A DNA stretch of 64,000 nucleotides. Origin: Coprobacter fastidiosus (GTDB taxonomy: Bacteria; Bacteroidota; Bacteroidia; Bacteroidales; Coprobacteraceae). Positions 52,290-61,408 of this stretch are shown in pieces. The notes below the pieces were generated by a model. The model saw nothing but the letters and a program-made list of their open reading frames with translations. It was not told where the DNA came from and ran no database searches. Made by a program: the position numbers and the translations under genes. The number at the start of each line of letters is the position of its first letter. Position 1 is the first letter of the stretch. The stretch is from positions 1,674,001 through 1,738,000 of the forward strand of contig NZ_AP028032.1 of assembly GCF_030296935.1 (NCBI RefSeq). Reading direction: 5' to 3'.

Positions 52290-54842
52290 CTAAAGTTTTA
52301 CAACTTGCTGCAATCGGATATCTTCAGAAGAAGCTCCTACCATAAAAACATAATTTCCTGACGGAGTAAAAAACTCACCTTTCCTCTCATTCCATATACG
52401 CAATTCTTTTTTAGGTACGGTAATAGTAACCGGAAGAGTTTTCCCTTTAGCAATATGTACTCGTTCAAAGCCTTTCAACTGTTTTATAGGGACTTTCACT
52501 CCTATTTCAGGGAACTGCACATAAACCTGAGCGACTTCATCCCCATTATACTTTCCGCTATTCTTTATCGTAAATGACAGACGCACATTTTCGGCATCTT
52601 GATCGACAGACAACTTACGATAATCAAACTTTGTATAGCTCAATCCGTAACCGAATGCATATAAAGGCTTACCGGTAAAATACATATATGTTCGGTTCTT
52701 TTGAACGGCATAATCATCAAAAGGAGGAAGATCGTCCAATGAGCGGTAATAGGTAAGCGGCAAGCGTCCGGCAGGATTATAATCCCCGAACAAAGCTTCG
52801 GCAACGGCTGTTCCTCCTTGCTCTCCGGGATACCATGCATTAAGAATCGCAGGGACATGTTCGTCCATCCAATTTACAGCTAAAGAGCTGCCGGCAACCA
52901 ACACGACTGCCATTTTGGGATTCAACTTATAAGCTTCTTCAATAAAAAGTTCCTGATCTTTAGGCAATTCAATATGGTCACGATCACGACCTTCCCGTTC
53001 AATAGATTTATTGATACCCATGACGGCAATCGTCATATCGCATTCCTGAATAGCCTTTTTAGCATCTCCATAAAGATCGAGAAGAGCCTTTTTCTCAAAA
53101 TCGGGAGTACGCCAATATAATTTAGCCGAAGCTTCTCCAGCATTATCGAAATACTCGGCTACCAAACGATACTTTTTGTCTTTTTCTAATGTCACGACTA
53201 CGCTATCGGTTGTCAACCCTCTATTTTTCCACGAATCGATCACCATCTTATCGTCTATATACAAACGACATCCGTCATCCGTCGCAAAAGCAAGAGTATA
53301 CTTTCCTGAAACAGACGGGACTAAATCACCACTCCATCGAATCGATAACGGAGATTCGGGCAGGAACGGGTCAGGAGCTTGATTAGCCGGCTCGAAATTG
53401 ATATTTTCATCAGTACGCACTTGAGGAGTTCCCTGTAAATGTTTATTATTATAATATTCAGCTTTCAATCCGTTCGGAAAATTCGCTTTAGTGATCATTT
53501 CATATCCTGAAGATGAAGATTTCCAAGGAGCATAAACGATTTTTATATCATCTCCTACTCGATTTCGGATTCCGTCCAAAACAGACACCGGAACATTTAC
53601 CGGTTTCCCGCTGTAATCTCCGAATTCACAATTTCCGGCATTAATCCCGACCACAGCAATAGATTTTATCTTTTTAGGATTTATCGGTAAAAAATTATTT
53701 TCATTTTTCAATAATACGAGACTCTGTCGTGCCGCTTCAAGAGCCATATTTTTATGTTTCTCACACCCTACAATCGACGGAGACAAAGCATTGTAAGGAT
53801 TTTTCGCAGGATCATCAAACAGTCCCAACATCATGCGGGCACGCAATATCCGGTATGCTGCCGTATCTATCTCAGCTTCACTAACCATATATTGCTTATA
53901 AGCATTCATCAAAGGTTCAATATACACATTATCTCCGCATTCCAAGTCAAGACCGGCCTTCAACGCCAATGTAGCAGCCGCTTCAGAAGTTTTCACATAC
54001 TTATGATGAGTAACCAACAGACTCGGAGCTCCGCAATCCGATACGACATAACCGTTAAATCCCCAATCGGTACGCAGTACTTTCTTCAATAACCAAGTAT
54101 TCAAAGTACAGGGAACATCGTTAATGGCATTATATGCAGTCATAATCGATTGAGCCTTACCGTCGATAATACAACGTTCAAAGGCCGGAAGATAATACTC
54201 TCTTAAATCCCGTTCGGATATCTGAGGATTGCATTCAAAACGGTTATGCTCTTCATTATTAGCAGCAAAGTGTTTCGGTGTAGAAACAACTTTTAAATAA
54301 CGAGGATCATTACCCTGTAACCCTTTTACAAAGGCGACACCCAATTTACCGGAGAGAAAAGGATCTTCCCCGTAAGTTTCGGGAGTGCGTCCCCAACGAG
54401 GATCGCGAGCCATATTCACCGTCGGAGACCAGAATGTCAGCAAATCGCTGAAAAGACGTTTCTGATCCTTTCCCCGATTCAACTCATTCCAACGGGCACG
54501 CGCCTCATCTGAAATCACGGTAGAAATTTCATACAGGAAATCGGGATTCCACATACTCGCCAATCCTATGGCTTGAGGGAAAACGGTAAAATTACCGGGA
54601 CGTACTATCCCGTGCAACGCTTCATTACCATGATAATATTTTTCTATTTCCAATCGGGGAATTCCGGGAGAAGTCGCCCGCAATAAAGAAATCTTTTCTT
54701 CGATCGTTAAACGAGATAACAAATCCATAATCCGCTCATGTTGCGGAGCATCCATGTCTTTATACACCTCTTTTTGAGCAAAAAGCGTTCCCGAAAAAAC
54801 TAAAGCGAGAACAACAAATAGCGATTTTGTTTTATGTTTCAT
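52290..54842 (-). CDS. GH3 beta-glucosidase-type enzyme with PA14 insert (isolated paralogue)
   Basis: 850 residues with a signal peptide (ending GTLFAQ) and the same domain order as the PUL GH3 at 33222: barrel with HGNEALHGIVRPG, MARDPRWGRTPETYGEDP, KHFAANNEEHNR and GYVVSDCGAP (nucleophile D269), PA14 insert (about 455-580), GH3 C-domain and fibronectin-like tail ending with SEDIRLQQVVKL. Long stretches such as NNFLPINPKKIKSIAVVGINA are identical between the two, so they are recent paralogues. It has no SusC/SusD or regulator nearby. It may be constitutively expressed, or a relocated copy. Confidence 0.95.
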   Translation of the reverse strand: MKHKTKSLFVVLALVFSGTLFAQKEVYKDMDAPQHERIMDLLSRLTIEEKISLLRATSPGIPRLEIEKYYHGNEALHGIVRPGNFTVFPQAIGLASMWNPDFLYEISTVISDEARARWNELNRGKDQKRLFSDLLTFWSPTVNMARDPRWGRTPETYGEDPFLSGKLGVAFVKGLQGNDPRYLKVVSTPKHFAANNEEHNRFECNPQISERDLREYYLPAFERCIIDGKAQSIMTAYNAINDVPCTLNTWLLKKVLRTDWGFNGYVVSDCGAPSLLVTHHKYVKTSEAAATLALKAGLDLECGDNVYIEPLMNAYKQYMVSEAEIDTAAYRILRARMMLGLFDDPAKNPYNALSPSIVGCEKHKNMALEAARQSLVLLKNENNFLPINPKKIKSIAVVGINAGNCEFGDYSGKPVNVPVSVLDGIRNRVGDDIKIVYAPWKSSSSGYEMITKANFPNGLKAEYYNNKHLQGTPQVRTDENINFEPANQAPDPFLPESPLSIRWSGDLVPSVSGKYTLAFATDDGCRLYIDDKMVIDSWKNRGLTTDSVVVTLEKDKKYRLVAEYFDNAGEASAKLYWRTPDFEKKALLDLYGDAKKAIQECDMTIAVMGINKSIEREGRDRDHIELPKDQELFIEEAYKLNPKMAVVLVAGSSLAVNWMDEHVPAILNAWYPGEQGGTAVAEALFGDYNPAGRLPLTYYRSLDDLPPFDDYAVQKNRTYMYFTGKPLYAFGYGLSYTKFDYRKLSVDQDAENVRLSFTIKNSGKYNGDEVAQVYVQFPEIGVKVPIKQLKGFERVHIAKGKTLPVTITVPKKELRIWNERKGEFFTPSGNYVFMVGASSEDIRLQQVVKL

Positions 54843-54881
54843 GTCGTACTGTGTATATTGTGTTAAGAATTATTCAATTTA

Positions 54882-56408
54882 TCAAAACCCGAAATCATCA
54901 ATTTCCGTTTCATCTACCTTATTTATCTGTATCGGTTTTGCTTGTAAGTGAACAGGATTACCTTCTATATGAATTGCCCGAAAAGGCCGTACCGGACACA
55001 CATACTCACATCCTCCGCAACCGACACAAATATCCGGATTAATTTTCGGAATTGTCAATCCATCCCGATACGGAACCATCGTAACAGCCTGAGTTGGACA
55101 GTGTTCGGCACATGCCCCGCAATTGGTATTATCGGTGTGTACAATACAATTTTCTTCGATAAATACCACATGCCCCACCTGTGTAAGATGCTTCTCTTCT
55201 TTAGTCAATGGCAATATCGCTTTATTCGGACAGATTTCGGAACAAAGGGTACAGTCATAATTACAAAAACCGTTTTCAAAGTTCATTACCGGTTGTAATA
55301 TTCCTCCGACTCCGTATTCTAACAGTGATGGCTTCAATACATGAGAAGGACATTTGCTCACACAAAGATGACAAGCCGTACAATGCTGGTTAAAATGCTC
55401 TGCACTGATCGATCCCGGAGGAGACAAAGGATGTTCTTTTTTATAAGGCTTATTCCCTGTAAGTACCCCCACACTCTGGCTCATCGCTGACTTCGGTGCT
55501 GTTAATGCAACAGCGGTCAGAGTTGCGACAAAAGTACGCTTCGATATATCCGGTTCATCGGATGAGATATTTTTTTGCGATTCCTTTTTATAGCGCAAAG
55601 TATAAGATATTGCTCCTTGACGGCAATTATCGATACAATCAAAACAAACTACACAACGGCTATAATCTATTTCATGCTTTTTACTATCAATGCAGGAAGC
55701 CTTACATTTACGGGCACACAACCCGCAACTGTTACACTTAGAGGTATCAATATGTACTTTAAAAAGGGAATACTTCGAAATAAAACCCAATAAAGTTCCC
55801 ACAGGACAAACGGTATTACAATATATCCTTCCATAACGATACGCCAAATAACCGACAACCAATACCGTCATAAAGGCAATTACCAAAGCCGACACACTTG
55901 TCACGATAATATCCATATAATAAAATGTATAGTTATCGAACATCGTAAAAATCCACGTTAAGAAATTATTTACAACCAAATACAAGGGCTTGAGAACATT
56001 GACTACAATACGTCCGTAAGCACTATAAGGATCGAACAAACTGACCAAAAACATAAAACCCGAAAAACCGGCAACTACGATCAATAACAATATTCCCCAT
56101 CTCCACCGGTTTAATGCCCGACGGTAATCATAATGCTTCTTTTTATCTCGTTTGCGGGAAATCCAGATAGCTATATCTTGAAATATTCCCAAAGGGCAAA
56201 TAGCAGAGCAATATGACTTTCCGGTCAACCACGTTAATACCAGCAGAAACAACAATATCCCGAGATTTAAACCCAACAACGCCGGAATAAGTTGCATATG
56301 AGCCAAAACATGAAAAGAGTTTGGCAAAATTCCGGCAAAATCGACCAAATAGAATGTGAGCAATAGGAATATCGTCAACGATATTCCTATACGTATTTTT
56401 CGTAACAT
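54882..56408 (-). CDS. Membrane-bound polyferredoxin (NapH/NosR-like 4Fe-4S protein)
   Basis: 508 residues. The N-terminal half (about 1-220) has about five membrane helices and the NapH-like cysteine motifs SAICPLGIFQD and CNTVCPVGTLLG. Then come several 4Fe-4S motifs: CNSCGLCARKCKASC, CVVCFDCIDNC, CTACHLCVSKCP, CTLCSEICP, CGACAEHCP and CVGCGGCEYVCP. A second hydrophobic segment after KRTF (about 290-310) separates two ferredoxin blocks. It probably carries electrons between the membrane and an extracytoplasmic partner. It lies 35 bp after the DUF362 gene, and this pairing is common in Bacteroidales. The substrate is unknown. Confidence 0.9.
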   Translation of the reverse strand: MLRKIRIGISLTIFLLLTFYLVDFAGILPNSFHVLAHMQLIPALLGLNLGILLFLLVLTWLTGKSYCSAICPLGIFQDIAIWISRKRDKKKHYDYRRALNRWRWGILLLIVVAGFSGFMFLVSLFDPYSAYGRIVVNVLKPLYLVVNNFLTWIFTMFDNYTFYYMDIIVTSVSALVIAFMTVLVVGYLAYRYGRIYCNTVCPVGTLLGFISKYSLFKVHIDTSKCNSCGLCARKCKASCIDSKKHEIDYSRCVVCFDCIDNCRQGAISYTLRYKKESQKNISSDEPDISKRTFVATLTAVALTAPKSAMSQSVGVLTGNKPYKKEHPLSPPGSISAEHFNQHCTACHLCVSKCPSHVLKPSLLEYGVGGILQPVMNFENGFCNYDCTLCSEICPNKAILPLTKEEKHLTQVGHVVFIEENCIVHTDNTNCGACAEHCPTQAVTMVPYRDGLTIPKINPDICVGCGGCEYVCPVRPFRAIHIEGNPVHLQAKPIQINKVDETEIDDFGF

Positions 56409-56443
56409 AATTTATAAGAATTCGATTTACAGCAAAAATATGA

Positions 56444-57382
56444 TTACATCTTTAAACGTCTGACTTTCAGACCGTCCAAATTCATCGTACCGATATTCAA
56501 AGCTTCTCCTTTGGCTAAGTGTCCGACATCTTCCAAGGGCATAGTACGTATTTGATTAAAGAATTTGGTAGCAGCAGTATCTACAGCAACAATATCGGAT
56601 GATATAAAAAGAGCCTTGGGATTCACGACATCCGCTGCCGAAGTTCCTCGCGGGCCATTACTCTTCAATACCCTGTAAGCATCTACGACATTCAACACAG
56701 CGGGTTTTCTGAAAGTACAAATGTCTGCAATACACTGCTGCAGATCATTTTTATGAAAAGCACCTCTGTCCCAAACAATTCCCATATGGTTCTTCATAGA
56801 TATTGTTAAGTTAGCCCCACCGTGATGTTTTAGAATAGGGACATTTATCCACACATCACAATCGAGAATCGCATTATGAATTTTGGTTTTACGTAGATTT
56901 TTTCCATGCGGAAGATCGACTGCCCTGTAATAAGACTCTTCATTTGCCGGAACGACCTTTGCTTTCGCAGCTTTTGCAGCATCTTCTATCCCACTATTTT
57001 TGTAACACTTACGCCAATCATCACAAGTATGATCAAAAACGATAACCTCTGCTGCTCCGGCCTTATAACATTGAGCAATAATCTCCTTTACAAGCTTCGG
57101 ATTTGTATTCCCCGCAAGTTCCGGAACTTTATCCCATCCGATATTAGGTTTAACAACAACTTTATTCCCGGGTTTTACAAATTTACTCATCCCTCCCATT
57201 TCGGTAATTGCTTTCCGAAACATCATCTCCGGTTCTCCTCCCATAACGGCAACAAGATCATAAGCAGCACCGGTTTTCACATTCTTGCCACTTTGAGCAA
57301 GAATATCCATTGCGTCACTAAATTTAAATGTAGAAGCCAAACCGGCCAAAGCGACTGTTCTTAAAAATTCCCGTCTCTCCAT
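56444..57382 (-). CDS. DUF362 protein with a twin-arginine signal
   Basis: 312 residues starting MERREFLRTVALAGLASTF, a twin-arginine (Tat) export signal with the RR pair at residues 3-4. This indicates export of a folded, probably cofactor-bearing protein. The DUF362 domain shows GNKVVVKPNIGWDKVPE, EVIVFDHTCDDW, CDVWINVPILKHHGGANLTISMKNHMGIVWDRG and AVDTAATKFF. There are no CxxC clusters of its own. It is followed by the polyferredoxin gene, so the two likely form one redox unit. The biochemical role of DUF362 proteins is not established. Confidence 0.9.
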   Translation of the reverse strand: MERREFLRTVALAGLASTFKFSDAMDILAQSGKNVKTGAAYDLVAVMGGEPEMMFRKAITEMGGMSKFVKPGNKVVVKPNIGWDKVPELAGNTNPKLVKEIIAQCYKAGAAEVIVFDHTCDDWRKCYKNSGIEDAAKAAKAKVVPANEESYYRAVDLPHGKNLRKTKIHNAILDCDVWINVPILKHHGGANLTISMKNHMGIVWDRGAFHKNDLQQCIADICTFRKPAVLNVVDAYRVLKSNGPRGTSAADVVNPKALFISSDIVAVDTAATKFFNQIRTMPLEDVGHLAKGEALNIGTMNLDGLKVRRLKM

Positions 57383-57473
57383 ATACTTTTAATTTGGAAT
57401 CGCCAGGATATTCTTGTCCAAACAGCAAAAACATAATGAAAACCAGACACCTGAACGATTATTTTTAACTTTC

Positions 57474-57481
57474 CAAATATA
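57474..57481 (-). promoter_or_regulatory. Candidate -7 box (TATATTTG) for DUF362-polyferredoxin
   Basis: A minus-strand TAnnTTTG match about 91 nt upstream of the DUF362 start. Confidence 0.45.
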
Positions 57482-57600
57482 CAAATAAATTATTTTTCAG
57501 CATTATTATTTTCTTTTTTCACTGAAAAAAAACGCTTCTACAGTATTAGCCGGCTTTTATCATTCTTTTCTCATTAAGAGCCTGTTTAAATTTTGAGACC

Positions 57601-58479
57601 TCAACTCATCCGATATGCCTTAGGTGTCATCCCCGTATGTTGTTTAAAAAATTTCCCGAAAAAAGAGGGATTCGGGAAATTCAGATCATTCGAAATCTCC
57701 TGTATTGTTTTTCGAGTATATTTCAACTGCGATTTGGCATCAAATATAAGTGCGGTCTTTATCCATTCTGAAATCGTCTTTCCGCTTACCTCTCGTATTA
57801 TCCTCGTTAAATATTTATCGGTAAGACACAATTTCCCGGCATAGAACCCTACACTCCGTTCCGTTTTATAGTGCGTCACGATCAATTGCATTAACTCCTT
57901 AAACAATATTTCATTCCTATTCAATTGTTGGGAAGTAGTTGCCAAAGTACGTCGAAAAATAGCACTGACTTCATAACAAAAGCCCATAAATAAAGATTGC
58001 ACGATCTCTCTACGATAAATATGATCGGTTCTTATCAGTTTACTCCGAATAAACTCTATAAAAGAGAACAACATCTCAGATTCTTCTTCATCAAGATTAA
58101 TTTTCGGATTATCTTTAACATGCAAAAAAAGCTGAATATTAGTTTTCATACTTTTGTCCGACAAAAAATCGGTAGATGCTCCCATAACATATAACAACAG
58201 GTCTTCGCTTTTATCTCCTAACTGGATAATAGATCCGGGTAAAATAAAGAAAAAGTCATTCGGTTTTACCGAATGCCGAATAAGATCTATAACCAATTCA
58301 CAACTTCCTCTACGGCATATAATCATAATCAAGCCATCTAAACGAAACGGATAATTAAAAGCCGAGCCAGGCACTTTCCCTTGTATGGACATAAAAAATT
58401 CATCGGAAATCTGTTCATCCACATAATTCCGATTTACAGTCTTTTCCATCGAAATAACCGGAATATCTTTCACTTTCAT
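57601..58479 (-). CDS. AraC-family transcriptional regulator
   Basis: 292 residues, cytoplasmic. The C-terminal 100 residues hold the two HTH motifs (FYAGKLCLTDKYLTRIIREVSGKTI-type first helix pair, and TIQEISNDLNFPNPSFFGKFFKQHTGMTPKAYR). The N-terminal part is a weakly conserved sensory domain with a short cupin-like stretch (LIMIICRRGSCELVIDL, NDFFFILPGSIIQL). The ligand is unknown. It is divergent from the phosphoesterase gene with 142 bp between them and lies upstream of the DUF362 gene on the same strand, so it could regulate either. Confidence 0.92.
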   Translation of the reverse strand: MKVKDIPVISMEKTVNRNYVDEQISDEFFMSIQGKVPGSAFNYPFRLDGLIMIICRRGSCELVIDLIRHSVKPNDFFFILPGSIIQLGDKSEDLLLYVMGASTDFLSDKSMKTNIQLFLHVKDNPKINLDEEESEMLFSFIEFIRSKLIRTDHIYRREIVQSLFMGFCYEVSAIFRRTLATTSQQLNRNEILFKELMQLIVTHYKTERSVGFYAGKLCLTDKYLTRIIREVSGKTISEWIKTALIFDAKSQLKYTRKTIQEISNDLNFPNPSFFGKFFKQHTGMTPKAYRMS

Positions 58480-58500
58480 AAATAATACTCTCTATTGCAA

Positions 58501-58508
58501 CAAATATA
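58501..58508 (-). promoter_or_regulatory. Candidate -7 box (TATATTTG) for the AraC gene
   Basis: A minus-strand TAnnTTTG match 22 nt upstream of the AraC start. Confidence 0.5.
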
Positions 58509-58594
58509 AAACAATTTTACAAGTTCGTTTATAAGAAATTACGATTAGAGCATTTTTAGAGAAAATCAGAACTTTCCCGATATAGCATTCCCGT

Positions 58595-58602
58595 TACCTT
58601 TG
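58595..58602 (+). promoter_or_regulatory. Candidate -7 box (TACCTTTG) for the phosphoesterase gene
   Basis: A TAnnTTTG match 19 nt upstream of the ATG at 58622, with a TTTC 18 nt further upstream that could serve as the -33 element. Confidence 0.5.
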
Positions 58603-58621
58603 CTTTTAAAAAGTCACATAT

Positions 58622-59443
58622 ATGCCTGAATTAATAAAAAAATATATCACAAAAATTATTTTCTGTACAGAAATACTACTTCTTTCAGGATGTGAATTGA
58701 TAGAATACCACCCATACGATACCCATATTCATGGAGACAAGGAAATTAATTATACACAAATCGAAAAAATAGAGAATTCTTGCTCATCAAAAGAATCCAT
58801 CCGTTTTATTCTTATGGGAGACAGTCAACGTTGCTATGACGAAACCGAAGATTTCGTAGACCATGTAAACAGTCGAAACGACATAGATTTCGTTATACAC
58901 GGAGGAGATGTTTCGGATTTCGGATTAACAAGAGAATTTATCTGGGCTCGTGATATCATGAACAAGCTGAATGTCCCCTATGTTACTCTTATAGGAAATC
59001 ACGATGTATTAGGTAACGGGAAAGCAGTCTTTGAAGAGATATTCGGAACTGATAATTTTTCTTTTATAGCGGGCAAAACTAAATTCGTATGCCTAAATAC
59101 GAATGCTCTCGAATATGATTATTCACATCCTGTACCGGACTTCAATTTTCTAAATTCGGAAATGACAACCCGGCAAGATGAATACACACAAACCGTTGTC
59201 GTAATGCACGCCAAACCATATTGTGACCAATTCAACAACAATGTTGCAGAATATTTTCATTATACACTGAAAAATTTCAAAAATCTGAGATTCTGCCTAC
59301 ATGCCCACGAACACAATACAAAAGAAACCGATATTTTCGAAGACGGAACGATTTACTACGGATGCCCCTCCATGGACAAACGCAGTTACTTGCTATTTAC
59401 CTTAACGCAAAACGAATACGGTTATGAAGAAGTTTTTTTCTAA
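58622..59443 (+). CDS. Calcineurin-like metallophosphoesterase lipoprotein
   Basis: 273 residues with a lipobox (LLLSGC, Cys about 24). Metallophosphoesterase motifs are in order: ILMGDSQ (65-70), HGGDVSDF (about 93-100), LIGNHDVL (about 123-130), VVMHAKPY and LHAHEHN. The first motif has DSQ in place of the usual DxH, as in some purple-acid-phosphatase-like members. It probably hydrolyses phosphoesters outside the cytoplasm using two metal ions; the substrate is unknown. Its 3' end overlaps the next gene by 20 bp, so the two are tightly coupled. Confidence 0.9.
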   Translation: MPELIKKYITKIIFCTEILLLSGCELIEYHPYDTHIHGDKEINYTQIEKIENSCSSKESIRFILMGDSQRCYDETEDFVDHVNSRNDIDFVIHGGDVSDFGLTREFIWARDIMNKLNVPYVTLIGNHDVLGNGKAVFEEIFGTDNFSFIAGKTKFVCLNTNALEYDYSHPVPDFNFLNSEMTTRQDEYTQTVVVMHAKPYCDQFNNNVAEYFHYTLKNFKNLRFCLHAHEHNTKETDIFEDGTIYYGCPSMDKRSYLLFTLTQNEYGYEEVFF

Positions 59444-60047
59444 CTTGCTGCTAATTCTGTTTTCCATATATCCGCTAAAGCTTCTTGCTCAAACAGAAAC
59501 GGATCATACAAACGAACGTCTTCTTACGGCATGGCAAAAGATGATACCTCGTTATACGAAAATTCAATTTGCAGGCGGAATGGGTCTGCTTTCAGCAGGC
59601 GTCGGATGGAATTACGGCCACAATAAAAGTTGGGAAACAGAAGTGTTGTGGGGATTTGTCCCATCCTTCAGTAATGACCGAACCAAACTCACAATGACAT
59701 TACGGGAAAACTATGTTCCCTGGTCTGTCCGACTCGGAAAAGGATGGAGTTTACAACCTCTAAGTTGCGGTATATATATCAACACAATTTTCGACGGAAA
59801 TTTATGGATCAAAGAGCCGAAAAAATACCCGAACGGTTATTATTGGTTTTCTACCAAAATACGCACTCATGTACAACTCGGTCAACGCATTTCTTTTTAT
59901 GATAAAAAATTCATACGCAGGACAATGTCTCTTTTTTACGAATTAAGCACTTGTGATCTCTATATACTGAATGCATGCAGTAACCGATATGTCCGGTTAT
60001 CTGATATTTTAAGTCTTTCTTTCGGATTCAGAATACAACTAATCTAA
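59424..60047 (+). CDS. Uncharacterized secreted, outer-membrane-barrel-like protein
   Basis: 207 residues with a signal peptide (ending LKLLAQ). The mature protein has alternating, aromatic-rich strands (IQFAGGMGLLSAGVGWNYG, WETEVLWGFVPSF, LGKGWSLQPLSCGIYINTIF, FYELSTCDLYILN) and ends ILSLSFGFRIQLI, which suits a small beta-barrel. I do not recognise the family. The overlap with the phosphoesterase gene suggests that the two act together at the outer membrane, for example with the lipoprotein held by the barrel; this is a guess from context. Confidence 0.75.
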   Translation: MKKFFSNLLLILFSIYPLKLLAQTETDHTNERLLTAWQKMIPRYTKIQFAGGMGLLSAGVGWNYGHNKSWETEVLWGFVPSFSNDRTKLTMTLRENYVPWSVRLGKGWSLQPLSCGIYINTIFDGNLWIKEPKKYPNGYYWFSTKIRTHVQLGQRISFYDKKFIRRTMSLFYELSTCDLYILNACSNRYVRLSDILSLSFGFRIQLI

Positions 60048-60137
60048 ACGTACTCTCCCCTTTGGATTGGTCTTATAAAATTCACGGCTTTTTACAAGAA
60101 TCATTCTTCAAGGGATCGATATTGTCTTATTTTTCGC

Positions 60138-60145
60138 TATTTTTG
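60138..60145 (+). promoter_or_regulatory. Candidate -7 box (TATTTTTG) for aroA
   Basis: A TAnnTTTG match 25 nt upstream of ATG 60170. It lies inside the longer open frame from 60062 and so argues against that longer start. Confidence 0.45.
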
Positions 60146-60169
60146 CACGAATTGATAAGAAAAAATGAC

Positions 60170-61393
60170 ATGAATATCCAAATAACCGCACCTTCCTCTT
60201 GCCGGGTAACAATACAACTTCCGGCATCGAAAAGTATAAGTAACCGGGCTTTGATATTAAATGCATTAAGTTACAGCCCATATAACATCCAAAACTTATC
60301 GGATTGCGATGATACGCGAGTAATGGTAAAAGCGTTAGAATCGAATGACAACCATTTCGATATCCATGCTGCAGGTACGGCAATGAGATTCATGACGGCA
60401 TTTTTATCTAAAATCGTGGGAGAATGGGTAATTACAGGATCTGAACGAATGAGACAAAGGCCCATAGGGCTATTGGTCGACGCCCTTCGTTCATTAGGTG
60501 CCCGTATCGAATACATAGAAAAAGAAGGTTATCCTCCTCTCCGAATTTTCGGAAGCGCTTTAGAAGGCGGGGAATTAAGTCTAAACGGGAATGTCAGTTC
60601 CCAATACATTTCTGCCCTTCTGATGATCGCACCTTACATGAAAGCAGGATTGACGCTTACTCTCTCCGGAAATATTATTTCGAAGCCGTACATCCTCATG
60701 ACATTGCAAATGATGAAACAGTTCGGCGTTACCGCTCAATGGAATGGAAACGTCATTCGCATAGCTCCGGCAGAATATAAACCTATCGCATTCAAAGTAG
60801 AGTCGGACTGGTCTGCTGCATCTTACTGGTATGAAATTGCGTCTTTATCTCCTTCTGCCGAAATAGAATTAGAAGGATTACAAAAAAACAGCGTACAAGG
60901 AGACTCACGAATAGCCGATTTTTTTGTTCCCTTAGGAATAAGTACCCAATACACAGAAGGCGGAATAAAACTCAGGCACAATGGTGAACGATGCAAAAAA
61001 TTGACGCTCGATCTCTCTGATCAACCCGATCTGGCACAAACTTTAGTAACAACTTGCGCGTTTAAAAACATCGCGTTCCGATTTTCCGGATTACAATCTC
61101 TCAAAATCAAAGAAACCGACCGTATCGAAGCATTAAAACGGGAACTAAAAAAATTGGGTTATGTGATCAACGATATACGAGATTCTATTCTCGAATGGAA
61201 CGGAGAACGTTGCCAAACAGGAAGCTCGGTTTCGATCGACACATATGAAGATCACCGTATGGCCATGGCTTTCGCTCCGGCTGCATTCATACATCCGGGA
61301 ATCCGAATCAATCATCCGGAAGTCGTCAGCAAATCGTACCCTTCTTTCTGGGACGATATGAAAAGCGCAGGATTTGATATACGGGAACAATAA
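60170..61393 (+). CDS. aroA: 3-phosphoshikimate 1-carboxyvinyltransferase (EPSP synthase)
   Basis: 407 residues from ATG 60170 (MNIQITAP). The upstream open 36 residues contain the promoter box and do not resemble the family. Motifs are LPASKSISNRALIL (shikimate-3-phosphate and PEP site), HAAGTAMRFMTAFL, RMRQRPIGLLVDALRSLGA, SSQYISALLM, ESDWSAASYW, DLSDQPDLAQTLVTTCAF, IKETDRIEALKREL and DTYEDHRMAMAFAPAAF. It performs the sixth step of the shikimate pathway. It is slightly shorter than enterobacterial AroA, as usual in Bacteroidetes. It leads a run of closely spaced genes up to the ABC permease. Confidence 0.96.
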   Translation: MNIQITAPSSCRVTIQLPASKSISNRALILNALSYSPYNIQNLSDCDDTRVMVKALESNDNHFDIHAAGTAMRFMTAFLSKIVGEWVITGSERMRQRPIGLLVDALRSLGARIEYIEKEGYPPLRIFGSALEGGELSLNGNVSSQYISALLMIAPYMKAGLTLTLSGNIISKPYILMTLQMMKQFGVTAQWNGNVIRIAPAEYKPIAFKVESDWSAASYWYEIASLSPSAEIELEGLQKNSVQGDSRIADFFVPLGISTQYTEGGIKLRHNGERCKKLTLDLSDQPDLAQTLVTTCAFKNIAFRFSGLQSLKIKETDRIEALKRELKKLGYVINDIRDSILEWNGERCQTGSSVSIDTYEDHRMAMAFAPAAFIHPGIRINHPEVVSKSYPSFWDDMKSAGFDIREQ

Positions 61394-61408
61394 AACTAAA
61401 AACAGAAA

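Noticed and set aside
60062..60169. Longer start for aroA
   Set aside because: The additional 36 codons contain the promoter box and do not match EPSP synthases.
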